Counted from the stretch's first letter, positions 32,366 through 41,511 are shown. The stretch: DNA of 64,000 nucleotides from Mycolicibacterium vinylchloridicum (GCF_013404075.1 NZ_JACBJQ010000028.1:21265-85264), one strand, 5' to 3'. Notes: a model not told the origin generated them from the letters alone. Numbers and translations: made by a program.

Positions 32366-33714
32366 GGCGGATCGAGTTTGGGGTGATGTGCGTGGTGCAC
32401 CGGCGATTCCCACGTGTAGGGTTCGTGACGATGTCCGGAGCCACCCAGGATGAACGTCCGGTCACTGCGGTCGCCCCGAGCGATGCTCGCGATCCACGTT
32501 CCGACTGTGCTGAATCGGTTGCGTACGCCGGTGAGGAAGGCGATGTGGATGAAGGCCCAGCCCAACCAACCGGCGATGCCCGTGAGCTTCACCGGCCCGG
32601 CCTGCAGCAGGGCATGTCCACGACTGATGTAGGCCGCCGACCCGAGATCGCGGTAGCGGAAGTCCTTGCGGGTGGTCCCGCCGAGATCGCGCTTGATGCT
32701 GGCAGCGGCGTGCAAGCCGCCCTGCATGGCGTTCTCCGCAACACCCGGTAGTCCGTCGCGCCCGGCGAGGTCGCCGATGACGAACACCTCGGAACGCCCG
32801 GGCACCGACAGATCAGCGTCCACCGAAATGCGACCCGCCCGGTCGGTCTTGGCGCCCAGCATCTCGGCGGCATGCCGGGCGAACGGTACGGCTTCGACAC
32901 CGGCCGTCCACAGCACCGTCCGGGTGGCGTAGTCCTTCGCGGGTCCACCGTCTTTCGGAGTCACAGTCACCCCATCGCGCCGAACGTCGGTCACGTGGAC
33001 GCCCAGGTTGAGCTCGACGCCCAGCTTCTCAAGCACCCGTGACGCTTGTGTGCACAGGCCTGGTGCGAAGCCCTTGAGAATTCGGTCGCCGCCGTCGAAC
33101 AGCAACACCCGGGCTTCCTGCGGTTCGATGCTGTGGAATTCGTTGGCCAGCGCACGGGTCGCGAGTTCCCTGATCTGCCCGGCCAATTCGACGCCGGTCG
33201 GTCCCGCGCCGGCGACGGCGAAGGTCAGCCATGGGTCCCGGTCAGGGCCAGGCGGGAGGGTCTCGGCGATCTCGAAGGCGGCGAACACCCGACGGCGGAT
33301 ACTGAGCGCATCATCGAGTGTTTTCATGCCGGGCGCCCAGGCGGCGAACTGTTCGTTGCCGAAGTAGGACTGGCGCATGCCGGCCGCGATCACCAGGTAG
33401 TCGTAGTCCAGGTGGAAGGTCGTCTCATCGGGGCGGCGGGCCGTGACGCGACGCGACTCGGCGTCGAGATCGATGGCTTCGCCGAGCAGAGTGGTCACGT
33501 TGCGGTGGTGTGCGAGTTCTTCACGCAGTGACCGGCTGATCTGCCCGATACTCAACGTTCCCGTCGCACATTGATAGAGGAGCGGCTGGAACACGTGGCA
33601 CGCAGCGCGATCCAGAAGCGTCACGTCGACGTCGACGCGCCCGAGGCGCCGAGCACAGAACAGGCCACCGAACCCACCGCCGATGATGAGTACCTTGGGG
33701 CGTTCATTGCCCAT
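32359..33714 (-). CDS. Type II NADH dehydrogenase-like FAD oxidoreductase
   Basis: A 451-residue flavoprotein. The FAD-binding start is VLIIGGGFGGLFCARRLGR; TLLDRAACHVFQPLLYQ is the NDH-2 quinone-site region; DYLVIAAGMRQSYFG follows. The NADH-binding Rossmann motif is FAVAGAGPTGVELAGQI near residue 175, and VFVIGDLAG near 320 binds the FAD pyrophosphate. Near the C-terminus a hydrophobic stretch (LTGIAGWLGWAFIHIAFL) may dip into the membrane, as in NDH-2. It would pass electrons from NADH to menaquinone without pumping. Single gene, convergent with the GGDEF-EAL gene (seven-base overlap). Confidence 0.9.
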   Translation of the reverse strand: MGNERPKVLIIGGGFGGLFCARRLGRVDVDVTLLDRAACHVFQPLLYQCATGTLSIGQISRSLREELAHHRNVTTLLGEAIDLDAESRRVTARRPDETTFHLDYDYLVIAAGMRQSYFGNEQFAAWAPGMKTLDDALSIRRRVFAAFEIAETLPPGPDRDPWLTFAVAGAGPTGVELAGQIRELATRALANEFHSIEPQEARVLLFDGGDRILKGFAPGLCTQASRVLEKLGVELNLGVHVTDVRRDGVTVTPKDGGPAKDYATRTVLWTAGVEAVPFARHAAEMLGAKTDRAGRISVDADLSVPGRSEVFVIGDLAGRDGLPGVAENAMQGGLHAAASIKRDLGGTTRKDFRYRDLGSAAYISRGHALLQAGPVKLTGIAGWLGWAFIHIAFLTGVRNRFSTVGTWIASIARGDRSDRTFILGGSGHRHEPYTWESPVHHAHHPKLDPPQ

Positions 33715-34082
33715 GTCGAATCAACCCCTCTTGGTTTCCATCTGATGAGTCCGTACCCGCGCCCATACGGCGATACTCACACGGTTCCGGCCGGAGGCGT
33801 CGGCGCGGGGGTCTTTTGCCGGCGCCCCGGCCTTCCCGCTGGACAGGTTCGCTGAGACAGTCGCCGTCGGTGTTAAACCGCACACGAACCCATACTCGGG
33901 TGTAATGACCGCCGTCGCGGACGATCCAGCAAATTCAGCCAGCTGGTTTGCGCGTGGCTGAACTGCGCAAAATGTGATTCTGTTAAAACACTGTGAATCT
34001 CGGTGCGCCGCTTGTGTAAGCGCGGTGAGGACCCTGTATATCCCATGTGAACGTTTCCGATCACAAGTAGCGAGGGCCTGAC
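33715..34082. other. Intergenic region between divergent genes, no gene seen
   Basis: These 368 bases separate the NADH dehydrogenase start (minus) from the Ag85-like gene (plus). From about 33930 to 34070 the base composition is more AT-rich, and TATAT at 34036-34040 lies about 45 bases before the GTG at 34083, a possible -10 element. A short inverted pair GATTC/GAATC at about 33973-33996 is probably chance. No coding frame is convincing. Confidence 0.45.
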
Positions 34083-35081
34083 GTGGTGACTCGATTGATC
34101 CTGAGCGGTGTACGCGCGCTCATCGTGGTGCTCATGTCGTTGGCCGCTTTCCTGGCCGTTCCGCCCGCCAGTGCGGATCCCGCCGGGGGAGCGCGCATCA
34201 CCGATATTCAGCACGTCACCGACCGCTGGGACAAAGTATCGGTGTACTCGCCGTCGATGAACGCGGTGATCGTCAACGACGTGTTCAAGGCCCCGAAATC
34301 CGGGGCGCCCACCTTCTACCTGCTGCCCGGTATCGACGGTGGTGACAACCTCGACCCCGGTGTCAGCTTCGCTCCCGGCACCAAGAGTTGGTTCGGCATG
34401 ACCGACATCCAGGGCTTCTTCGCCAACAAGAACGTCAACGTCGTGTCTCCGCTCGGCGGGCAGTTCAGTTGGTGGACCGACTGGGTGAACGATCCGACCA
34501 GGCAGTACCAGACTTATATGACCAAAGAGCTTCCACCGCTCATCAATGCGCAATACAAGGCCAACGGCAGGAACGCGGTCGGGGGATTGTCGAGCACCGG
34601 CGGCACCGCAATCGATTACGCCGTTCAAGCACCCGGTACGTATCGAGCCGTCGGTTCGTACAGTGGATTCCTCACACCGTCGGATCCGCAATCGGCACAG
34701 CAGATTTCGCTGACGTTGTCCACCGGCGGCCTCAGTGGCGAGAACATGTGGGGGCCGTTGGCCGGGCCGGGTTGGGTGCAGCATGACCCGACGCAAAACG
34801 TCGGTCGCTTGAAAGGTGTCGCGGTCTATGCTGCCGCCTCCGACACCGGCGACGTCGGTGCCGTCGACCGACTGCCGGATGGGTTCGGCCCCAACATCAC
34901 TGGCGGCTTCATCGAACGCATCGTCGCCGACAGCACCCGGCGATTCGCCGACACTGCCAAGGCTGCTGGAATCCCGGTCACCTACGTCGCTCGCCCACAG
35001 GGCTCCCATACCTGGGGCCTGTTCGAGTCGGAGATGCAGGAGTCCTGGAACTCCACCATCGGGCCCGCATTGGGGGCATAG
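34083..35081 (+). CDS. Exported Ag85-like mycolyltransferase/esterase family protein
   Basis: A 332-residue protein from a GTG start preceded by GAGGG. The signal peptide ends near PPASADP. The mature part follows the Ag85/esterase D plan: VSVYSPSMNAVIVNDVF, FYLLPGIDGGDNLDPG, then WWTDWV, and the nucleophile elbow VGGLSSTGGTA with Ser170 (Ag85 proteins have GLSMA). The His segment is GSHTWGLFESEMQ, where Ag85 has HSWEYW. Ag85 enzymes transfer mycolic acids on trehalose and arabinogalactan; whether this divergent member does so, or is an exported esterase, cannot be settled here. Confidence 0.88.
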   Translation: MVTRLILSGVRALIVVLMSLAAFLAVPPASADPAGGARITDIQHVTDRWDKVSVYSPSMNAVIVNDVFKAPKSGAPTFYLLPGIDGGDNLDPGVSFAPGTKSWFGMTDIQGFFANKNVNVVSPLGGQFSWWTDWVNDPTRQYQTYMTKELPPLINAQYKANGRNAVGGLSSTGGTAIDYAVQAPGTYRAVGSYSGFLTPSDPQSAQQISLTLSTGGLSGENMWGPLAGPGWVQHDPTQNVGRLKGVAVYAAASDTGDVGAVDRLPDGFGPNITGGFIERIVADSTRRFADTAKAAGIPVTYVARPQGSHTWGLFESEMQESWNSTIGPALGA

Positions 35082-35087
35082 CGGAGA

Positions 35088-36299
35088 TCAGGCCGCGGAC
35101 TTCTCCAAAATATGGACACCGCAGGCTGATCCGAGGCCGATGACGTGCGCCAGGCCCACTGTGGCGTTCTCGATCTGGCGATCACCGGCCTCGCCGCGCA
35201 GGTGGTGACAGATCTCCCAGATGTTGGCAATGCCCGTCGCGGCGATGGGATGCCCCTTGGACTGCAGCCCGCCCGAGACGTTGACCGGTGTCGAGCCATC
35301 GCGCCACGTGGCGCCGGAGTTGAAAAAGTCCGCGGCACCGCCCTGTTCGCACAGCATCAGGTTGTCGTAGTGGACCAGCTCGGCCGTGGCGAAGCAGTCG
35401 TGCAGCTCGACGAGGTCCAGATCGCTCGGGCCGACGCCGGCCTGCTCATAGGCGGTGGCGGCAGCATTGCGGGTCAGGGTGTTGACGTTGGGCAGTACCT
35501 GACAGCCTGCTTCGTAGGGATCGGTGGTCAGCACCGAGGCCGACACCTTCACCGCACGCCGACGCTGGTCGAGCGACAGGGATTTCAACGTCTCACCGTT
35601 GCAGACGATGGCCGCGGCCGCGCCATCGCAGTTGGCTGAGCACATCGGGCGGGTGTTGGGGTAGGCGATCATGACGTCGTTCATGATCTGTTCCAGCGTG
35701 AACCGCTTCTGGTAGGCGGCAAGCGGATTCAACGTCGAATGGGCATGGTTCTTCTCGCTGATCTTGGCGAAGAGTTCGAAACTGGTGCCGCCGTATTTGT
35801 GGCCGTACTCGTTCCCGATCTGAGCGAACACGCCGGGCATGGACTCGGTGCCGATCCGCCCGTCGATGGGTGCCACCGCGCCGTAGCGGCCTGACGGCTC
35901 CCACACCGCGGCATCGTCTTTCTTGCGGCCACCGGCACCGAGAAGGCCTGCGCCAGAGAGCTTTTCCACCCCGACGGCCATGCCGTAGCGAACCTCGCCG
36001 GCCTTGACGGCCATGATCGCCGTTCGCAGTGCGGTGGCGCCGGTGGCGCACGCGTTGGCCACGTTGTACACCGGGATGCCGGTCTGGCCGATCTGCTTCT
36101 GCAGCTGCTGGCCGATTCCGGCACTGGCATTCATCAGGTTGCCGGCGGCCAGCACCCCGATGTCGGCCATGGTGATGCCGGCGTCGGCAAGCGCGCCCGT
36201 CGCAGCCTCGGCGGCCAGGTCGATCGTGTCCTTGTCGGCGTGTTTGCCGAATTTGGTCATTCGGATACCGAGGATCCAGATCTCGTCACTGGCACTCAT
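35088..36299 (-). CDS. Thiolase/lipid-transfer-type acetyl-CoA acetyltransferase
   Basis: A 403-residue thiolase of the SCP-x type. The nucleophile Cys84 is in NVANACATGATALRTA; His in SKGHPIAATGIANIWE and Cys in LGSACGVHILEK near the C-terminus complete the site. The segment MCSANCDGAAAAIVC near the middle is typical of the lipid-transfer/SCP-x thiolase group rather than classical FadA. Such proteins cleave beta-ketoacyl-CoA or act as aldolases with DUF35 partners; keeping all three residues favours thiolase. It is 35 bases downstream of a DUF35 gene on the same strand, the usual pairing. Confidence 0.92.
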   Translation of the reverse strand: MSASDEIWILGIRMTKFGKHADKDTIDLAAEAATGALADAGITMADIGVLAAGNLMNASAGIGQQLQKQIGQTGIPVYNVANACATGATALRTAIMAVKAGEVRYGMAVGVEKLSGAGLLGAGGRKKDDAAVWEPSGRYGAVAPIDGRIGTESMPGVFAQIGNEYGHKYGGTSFELFAKISEKNHAHSTLNPLAAYQKRFTLEQIMNDVMIAYPNTRPMCSANCDGAAAAIVCNGETLKSLSLDQRRRAVKVSASVLTTDPYEAGCQVLPNVNTLTRNAAATAYEQAGVGPSDLDLVELHDCFATAELVHYDNLMLCEQGGAADFFNSGATWRDGSTPVNVSGGLQSKGHPIAATGIANIWEICHHLRGEAGDRQIENATVGLAHVIGLGSACGVHILEKSAA

Positions 36300-36334
36300 C
36301 GCATCTCCTTGGCAGGGCTCGGGTAGTGGGGCAG

Positions 36335-36733
36335 TCAGGCGACGGGCTCGAAGCCGAAGCCGATGGCCTCGGTGCCGTTTGCGTCGGCGCCAAGCGAGTA
36401 GGTGCTCAGGCGCACCTTCATCCCGTCGCTTACGTGTTCGGGATCAGGCTCGACGTTGACCAGGTTGGCGCGCACCTGGGTACCGTCGCAGTCCACCACA
36501 GAGGCCACAAACGGAACCGGCACACCGGGTGCGGCGAAGGTGACGATGGTGAACGTTCGTACCGTGCCGTGCGTGGCGACGGGGACGGTCGTGAAGTCAG
36601 TGCCGAAACAGCCCGCGCACGCATTGCGCCGATCGAAGAACCGAGCGCCACAGCCGGTGCATTCGTGGGCGACGAGGTGAGGTTCACCATCGTCGAGCAC
36701 CAGGTAATCGACCATGGGTATCTGCTCGGCCAT
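36335..36733 (-). CDS. DUF35 (zinc ribbon plus OB-fold) acyl-CoA-binding partner protein
   Basis: A 132-residue protein. The N-terminus holds a rubredoxin-like zinc ribbon: HECTGCGARFF and ACAGCFG, two Cys pairs near 24-43. The rest is an OB fold (GTVRTFTIVTFA, PFVASVVDCDG, ANLVNVEPD, GMKVRLSTY). DUF35 proteins bind acyl-CoA and form complexes with thiolase-like enzymes, for example with Ltp2 in steroid degradation. It begins the unit and the thiolase gene follows after 35 bases, so a complex between the two products is likely. Confidence 0.9.
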   Translation of the reverse strand: MAEQIPMVDYLVLDDGEPHLVAHECTGCGARFFDRRNACAGCFGTDFTTVPVATHGTVRTFTIVTFAAPGVPVPFVASVVDCDGTQVRANLVNVEPDPEHVSDGMKVRLSTYSLGADANGTEAIGFGFEPVA

Positions 36734-36860
36734 GTGAACCTCCGTTCGTATGTCTCAGTGACGCTAGCGAGTGCTCAGCGGGGGTGATAGGCCGGGGTGG
36801 AATTCGCCCACCCACGTGCCAGTTGCGCGGGCGGGAACCTGGAGCGCATGCTTTCCGATC

Positions 36861-37331
36861 ATGCCGGTCACCATCATTGACGCGGGACCCAACCAAGTCA
36901 GCCGCTCCACAGAAGTCAATGCCTCCGCGGCCGAACTGTACGCCATGGTCGCCGACCCTCGCCGCCACCACGAATTGGACGGTTCCGACACCGTCAGCGA
37001 CAACATCAAGTGTCCAGACAACATCGCCCTTGGTTCGCGATTCACGACCGGGATGAAAATGTTCGGGGTGCCCTACCGGATCACCAGCACCGTCACGGCT
37101 CTCACACCCGACGAACTGTTCGAGTGGCGCCACCCGTTCGGACATCGCTGGCGTTGGGAGTTCGCTACTCTCACACCCACTCTCACGCGGGTGACCGAGA
37201 CATTCGACTACCGCGACACCGGCCCCATCAAGGACACGCTGAAGTACTACGAGCGCATGGGTTTCGCCAAAGCCAATGCGAGAGGTATCGAGGCGACGCT
37301 GACCAAGTTGGCCGCGCGCTACAGCCGTTGA
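36861..37331 (+). CDS. SRPBCC/polyketide cyclase-like protein
   Basis: About 156 residues from the ATG at 36861; the frame is open a further 30 codons upstream but the start lies next to the homologous region. The layout is START-like: STEVNASAAELYAMVADPRRHHELDG, then LGSRFTTGMKMFGVPYRITSTV, PDELFEWRHPFGHRWRWEF, TRVTETFDYRD and a long C-terminal helix. This is the common mycobacterial SRPBCC (DUF/polyketide cyclase) type, cytoplasmic, with unknown ligand. It is divergent from the DUF35/thiolase unit and 112 bases upstream of the LLM gene. Confidence 0.8.
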   Translation: MPVTIIDAGPNQVSRSTEVNASAAELYAMVADPRRHHELDGSDTVSDNIKCPDNIALGSRFTTGMKMFGVPYRITSTVTALTPDELFEWRHPFGHRWRWEFATLTPTLTRVTETFDYRDTGPIKDTLKYYERMGFAKANARGIEATLTKLAARYSR

Positions 37332-37443
37332 GGGCATGTCGCTGCGCACGAGGTGCGGACTCGCCAAGTTATTGAGAAGGTTCATTGACAATTGCGGCCG
37401 CACAGGTCAGAGTGCTAGGCGTCGACGGCACGAGAGGCAATCC

Positions 37444-38535
37444 ATGAGCACTGCTCCGCAGCTCAACGAACTCGGTTATTACGCCGTGACCAGGCACCCC
37501 GCCGATGTCCGCGTGGCACTCCCTGAGGCTCGCGCGGCAGAGGCGCTCGGCCTGGGCTCCTGCCACATCGGTGAACGCTTCACGGTCAAGGACGCCGCGG
37601 TGCTTTCCGGTGCGCTCGCCGGTTGCAGCACAACCCTGGGCATCGCCCCATCGACGAACTACCAGACCCGCCATCCCACCGTCACCGCGACAGTGGGATC
37701 GACGATGCATGCGCTCACGGAAGGCCGTTTCGCCATGGCCTTCGGGCGCGGGATGGCCGCATATTGGCAGGCGATCGGTCTTCCGGTCGTGACCGAGGCC
37801 CGGCTGCGTGATTTCTTCGGAATCCTGCGCCGGATGTGGGCCGGCGAAACCATCGTCGACCATGACGGCCCGGCAGGAAGGTGGCCGCTACTGCGCCACG
37901 TGAGCGGATTGCCTGACGGGCCACCCATCGGGTTGGTGGCGGTTGGCCCCAAGACCATGGAACTCGCGGGCGAGATCGGTGATTTCGTTGTGTTGCATAC
38001 TTTTTTCTCCGACGAGGCGACGACGGCGTCGGTTGCGGCAGTGCGCCGGGGAGCCGAGCGCGCGGGTAAGGATCCCGACAGCGTCCGGATCTGGGCTTGC
38101 CTGGCAACAGTTCCCGACGCGTTGTCGCCCGAAGACCAGATGCGCCGTGGGGTCGGGCGGCTGGCGACGTACCTGCAGGCCTACCCGGACGTGCTGGTTT
38201 CCGCCAACGGCTGGGATCGGACCACGTTCGACCGCATCAGGCAGTCCGCGCTGTTCACCGACGCTGCGGCCGCCGGACCCATCGATGCAAGTGCGTCGTA
38301 TGAGACACTGCAGCGGATCGCCGAACTGATTCCGGCCGATTGGCTGGACTCGGTGGCAAAAGGATCGCCCGAAGAATGCGCGAAAACCATTGCTCGACAA
38401 TATGACCTGGGCGTGCATTCGGTCATCATGCACGGTGCCAGTCCGCACGAGATCGCACCTGTGGTTCAGGCATACCGAGGCGCACGCCCGACGCTGCGAC
38501 GGGTGGTCGCACCGAATCCGGGGAGGTTCGCCTGA
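37444..38535 (+). CDS. LLM-class F420/flavin-dependent oxidoreductase
   Basis: A 363-residue protein; the ATG at 37444 is preceded by GAGAGG at a good distance, while the frame stays open 36 codons upstream. Family elements: PEARAAEALGLGSCHIGERF, TLGIAPSTNYQTRHPTVTA, TEGRFAMAFGRGMAAYW, RLRDFFGILRRMWAGE, IGLVAVGPKTMELAGEIGDFVVLH (F420/flavin-binding region) and the final YDLGVHSVIMHG. It belongs to the F420-dependent LLM group of mycobacteria (TIGR03857-like in layout). It is followed after 17 bases by a TetR gene, likely its regulator in one operon. Confidence 0.9.
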   Translation: MSTAPQLNELGYYAVTRHPADVRVALPEARAAEALGLGSCHIGERFTVKDAAVLSGALAGCSTTLGIAPSTNYQTRHPTVTATVGSTMHALTEGRFAMAFGRGMAAYWQAIGLPVVTEARLRDFFGILRRMWAGETIVDHDGPAGRWPLLRHVSGLPDGPPIGLVAVGPKTMELAGEIGDFVVLHTFFSDEATTASVAAVRRGAERAGKDPDSVRIWACLATVPDALSPEDQMRRGVGRLATYLQAYPDVLVSANGWDRTTFDRIRQSALFTDAAAAGPIDASASYETLQRIAELIPADWLDSVAKGSPEECAKTIARQYDLGVHSVIMHGASPHEIAPVVQAYRGARPTLRRVVAPNPGRFA

Positions 38536-38552
38536 CCGGCCCCGGCAGGCCC

Positions 38553-39221
38553 GTGCAGGCCGACCGCGCCCGAAAGCAGTGGGAAGCCAGGGTTCCCAGC
38601 GAAGTGCCCCAGTCGGCGGCGGGTACCCGACTGAACAAGCGGGGACGTCAGACCCGGGCGCGTCTGCTCGACGTTGCCATCCGGTGCCTGGCCGACAGCG
38701 GAGGCGAGCCGGTGTCGGCGAACCGCATTGCCAAAGACGCAGCCGTCACCTGGGGCACAGTGCAACACCAGTTCGGTGATCTTGACGGCCTTTGGGTGGC
38801 GGTGATCACTGAAATCCACTCCCGCAGTTGGGATTTCAATTCGAATACCTGGCCGGAACACGCCCCCACGTTGCGCGAACGGGTGGAGACCGTCATCGAC
38901 TCGGTGTGGAACTACCTGGACACCACCGAGGGCAAGGCGCTCACCGCGCTGCGCACCTCGTTACCGGCGCGCCGTTCCGATATCGCCGCCGAATATCCGC
39001 GTACGGCAGCCGCATTCGCGGCCCGCGAACTCGACTGGATTCAGGGCTTCGACTATCTGATGGACGGACTCGATCTCGATCCGGACAGGCTCTACCGGGT
39101 CCGGTGCCTGCTGCCCGCCGCGATCCGGGGTCTGAGCAACGAACGACAGATCGGCTTCACCTCGGATCTCGACATTGCCCGTGCGACGTTGGCCGACGCA
39201 GTGGTGGCATTGCTGGCCTAG
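38553..39221 (+). CDS. TetR-family transcriptional regulator
   Basis: A 222-residue regulator from a GTG start. The helix-turn-helix is at about residues 29-77: TRARLLDVAIRCLADSG, VSANRIAKDAAVTWGTVQHQFGDLDGLW. The remainder is the helical ligand-binding part (ERVETVIDSVWNYLDTTEGKALTALRTSL). It lies 17 bases after the LLM oxidoreductase gene and probably controls that unit. Its last 65 bases overlap the 3' end of the convergent GGDEF-EAL gene, an unusually long antisense overlap. Confidence 0.87.
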   Translation: MQADRARKQWEARVPSEVPQSAAGTRLNKRGRQTRARLLDVAIRCLADSGGEPVSANRIAKDAAVTWGTVQHQFGDLDGLWVAVITEIHSRSWDFNSNTWPEHAPTLRERVETVIDSVWNYLDTTEGKALTALRTSLPARRSDIAAEYPRTAAAFAARELDWIQGFDYLMDGLDLDPDRLYRVRCLLPAAIRGLSNERQIGFTSDLDIARATLADAVVALLA

Positions 39222-41511
39222 CGGCCAACCGCAGCACATCGTCAGCCGAGAGCGGCACGCTGAAGTAGAAACCCTGTACGACGTCACAGCCGAATTCGGT
39301 GAGTTGCGCGGCGACCTCGGCCTCCTCGACTCCCTCGGCAACCACGGTCAGGCCCAGCTCGTGAGCCAGCGCGATCACCGCGCGGACCACCGTCGCGACG
39401 CGGGCGTCTTCCAAGATGGGCATGATCAGCCGCCGATCCAACTTCACCTCATCGACAGGCAGTTCACATAGATAGGCCAGGGTGGAGTAGCCACTGCCGA
39501 AGTCATCGATAGCAATCCGGATTCCGCTGCGGCGCAGCTGGTTCAATACATCTCGGGTGCCTTCGATATTGCCGAGCACCAAGTCTTCGGTGATCTCCAC
39601 AGTCAGTGTGCCGGCCGGTAGATTTCGCGCGGCCAATGCCCGACGAAGACGAGCAGGGAGGTGTGGGTCAGCGAGCAGAGGTGCCGACATGTTGACTGCG
39701 ACTGGCAGCGGCAATCCCTGCCGGTGCCACTGCAGCGCCGCGTTGAGCGCGGTGTTGACGACCAAGTCGGTGACCGGGCGCATCAGATCGTGGTGTCGAA
39801 CCAGCGGCAGGAACTCGTCGGGGCTGAGCAGGCCGCGCCGGTGATGCGGCCAGCGGACCAGCGCCTCGACCCCGACCATGGTGTTGGTGAGAAGGTTGAA
39901 CTTCGGCTGGTAGAGCAGGGTCAGTTCGACGGAATCGATGGCGTGGCGCAGCTCGCCAAGCAGTTGGATCGCGGCGGCATCGCCGGCCGAATGGGTGCCC
40001 TGCGACTGCGGAAGGACCTCGCCGAGCGGGGCGGCCACCTCCAAGTCCGGCGTGAACCTGTGGACGCCGGCGGTGCGCGCCTTCTTGGCGGCATACATCG
40101 CCAGGTCGGCCCGCTTGACCAGGTCTTCGGCCGATACCCCCGGTTCGTCCGCGCCGGCCACCGCCAGCCCGACGCTGGGCCGAACGAACAGTTCGTGGCC
40201 CTCGATGGCGAACGGCTTGTCGAACGACTTTGTCACCCGGTGAGCGATGTGATCGGCGTACTCTTCTGCAGCGTCATCGTCTACGAGCACGACGAATTCG
40301 TCGCCGCCGAGGCGCGCCACGGTGTCACTGTTTCGTACACATCCCAGGATCCGTTCCCCGACCCGGTTCAACAATTCGTCGCCCGCGGGATGCCCCAGGG
40401 TGTCGTTGACGACTTTGAAGTCGTTGAGGTCCAAGATGATCAAGGCCACCGACACATGGTCGCGCTCGCGGCGCCGCATCGCCTCCTCGAGACGGTCGGA
40501 GAACATCGCACGGTTGGCCAGGCCCGTCAGCGGGTCGCGCAGCGCCTGTTCGGCCACGGCGGCCAGCAGCCGACGGTTCTCCGTGACCGCCAGGTACTGG
40601 CGGCCCAGCACCGCGAAAATCAGCAGCGCTCCGACGAGCTCCACCACCGGGGTTTGAAAGATCGTCGCCGGCTCGGCTGCCGCGACGATACCCGCCAGGA
40701 GCAGTGGGGTATAGGGAAACCAGACGGGTGCCCAGCTTGTCGAGGCGGGTAGCTTCTTTGGCGGACCTACCTCATCGCGGCTGACTGTTGCAGCCAACAT
40801 GATGAGTAGCAACCCGGCTACCCATCCGATATCGATCAAACTGCCGCTGGCGTAAGCGTTCTCCACCGAAAGGTAGGTGAAAGCGCTGTCGGACAAGGCG
40901 ATGCAGGCCACCGCGATCGTCAGCATCGCCAACACCAGGCGTTGATCTCTCGCCGCTCGCAGCCACGCCATCGCTGCGACGGTGAGGATCACCACGTCCG
41001 AGATCGGATACGCCAGTGAGATGACCATGGCCGCGGCGCTTTCGGAGCCGGCGGCATACATCGGGCTCAGGATGGTCACCCAACTCACAACGAAGAGGGA
41101 CCCGGCAACGACCAGCCCGTCGAGCAGGGTCCGTCCTCGCGACTGCCCGGTGTCGGCAGGGAAGAGGAGCAGACCGACACAGAACCCGACCGGCATGACC
41201 AGGTAGGCCGCATCGGCCAACGAGGGAAACGGGGGCTCTTCGAGCGCGAGTTCGTAGTAGGTCCAGAGCACCTCACCGAGCACCCAGCCCACCATCCCGA
41301 TCGTCATCGCGACCCATGCGGCCCGCAGCCTGCCGTGTACCGCTCGCGCCGCCAAGGCGGCGAAGATCGCCCCTGCAGCGCTCAGAACCACGAACACGAG
41401 GTCGTTGACGGCTTTGATCGATGTGCCAGATGACCAAGCGCTGAAGGTCCACAGCACGAAGGCCGTGAAAACGGCCGTGGCACCCGTCGCGACGTAGGCG
41501 GTTTTGGGCAT
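39157..41511 (-). CDS. Membrane-bound GGDEF-EAL cyclic-di-GMP enzyme
   Basis: About 784 residues from the ATG at 41511, which follows AGGAAGGGG; an upstream start adds 31 residues. The first 300 residues have about nine or ten hydrophobic segments. GGDEF is at 402-406 (ARLGGDEFVVLVDDD), with LDLNDFKVVNDTLGHPAGDELL before. EAL is at 549-551 (VGVEALVRWPHH), followed by NMSAPLLADPHLP, VEITEDLVL, AIDDFGSGYSTLAYLCELPVDEVKLDR and VAEGVEEAEVAAQL. Both domains keep their catalytic motifs. This is the second such hybrid within 10 kb. The 3' end overlaps the TetR gene by 65 bases. Confidence 0.93.
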   Translation of the reverse strand: MPKTAYVATGATAVFTAFVLWTFSAWSSGTSIKAVNDLVFVVLSAAGAIFAALAARAVHGRLRAAWVAMTIGMVGWVLGEVLWTYYELALEEPPFPSLADAAYLVMPVGFCVGLLLFPADTGQSRGRTLLDGLVVAGSLFVVSWVTILSPMYAAGSESAAAMVISLAYPISDVVILTVAAMAWLRAARDQRLVLAMLTIAVACIALSDSAFTYLSVENAYASGSLIDIGWVAGLLLIMLAATVSRDEVGPPKKLPASTSWAPVWFPYTPLLLAGIVAAAEPATIFQTPVVELVGALLIFAVLGRQYLAVTENRRLLAAVAEQALRDPLTGLANRAMFSDRLEEAMRRRERDHVSVALIILDLNDFKVVNDTLGHPAGDELLNRVGERILGCVRNSDTVARLGGDEFVVLVDDDAAEEYADHIAHRVTKSFDKPFAIEGHELFVRPSVGLAVAGADEPGVSAEDLVKRADLAMYAAKKARTAGVHRFTPDLEVAAPLGEVLPQSQGTHSAGDAAAIQLLGELRHAIDSVELTLLYQPKFNLLTNTMVGVEALVRWPHHRRGLLSPDEFLPLVRHHDLMRPVTDLVVNTALNAALQWHRQGLPLPVAVNMSAPLLADPHLPARLRRALAARNLPAGTLTVEITEDLVLGNIEGTRDVLNQLRRSGIRIAIDDFGSGYSTLAYLCELPVDEVKLDRRLIMPILEDARVATVVRAVIALAHELGLTVVAEGVEEAEVAAQLTEFGCDVVQGFYFSVPLSADDVLRLAARPAMPPLRRPTSHGQCRDPR

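Noticed and set aside
33973..33996. GATTC/GAATC inverted pair before the Ag85-like gene as an operator
   Set aside because: Only five bases pair, which is expected by chance in a region of this size.
37385..37418. A TTGACA hexamer before the LLM gene at 37444 as a sigma-70-type promoter
   Set aside because: The -35 hexamer is perfect, but no acceptable -10 box lies at 16-18 bases, so I do not call a promoter.
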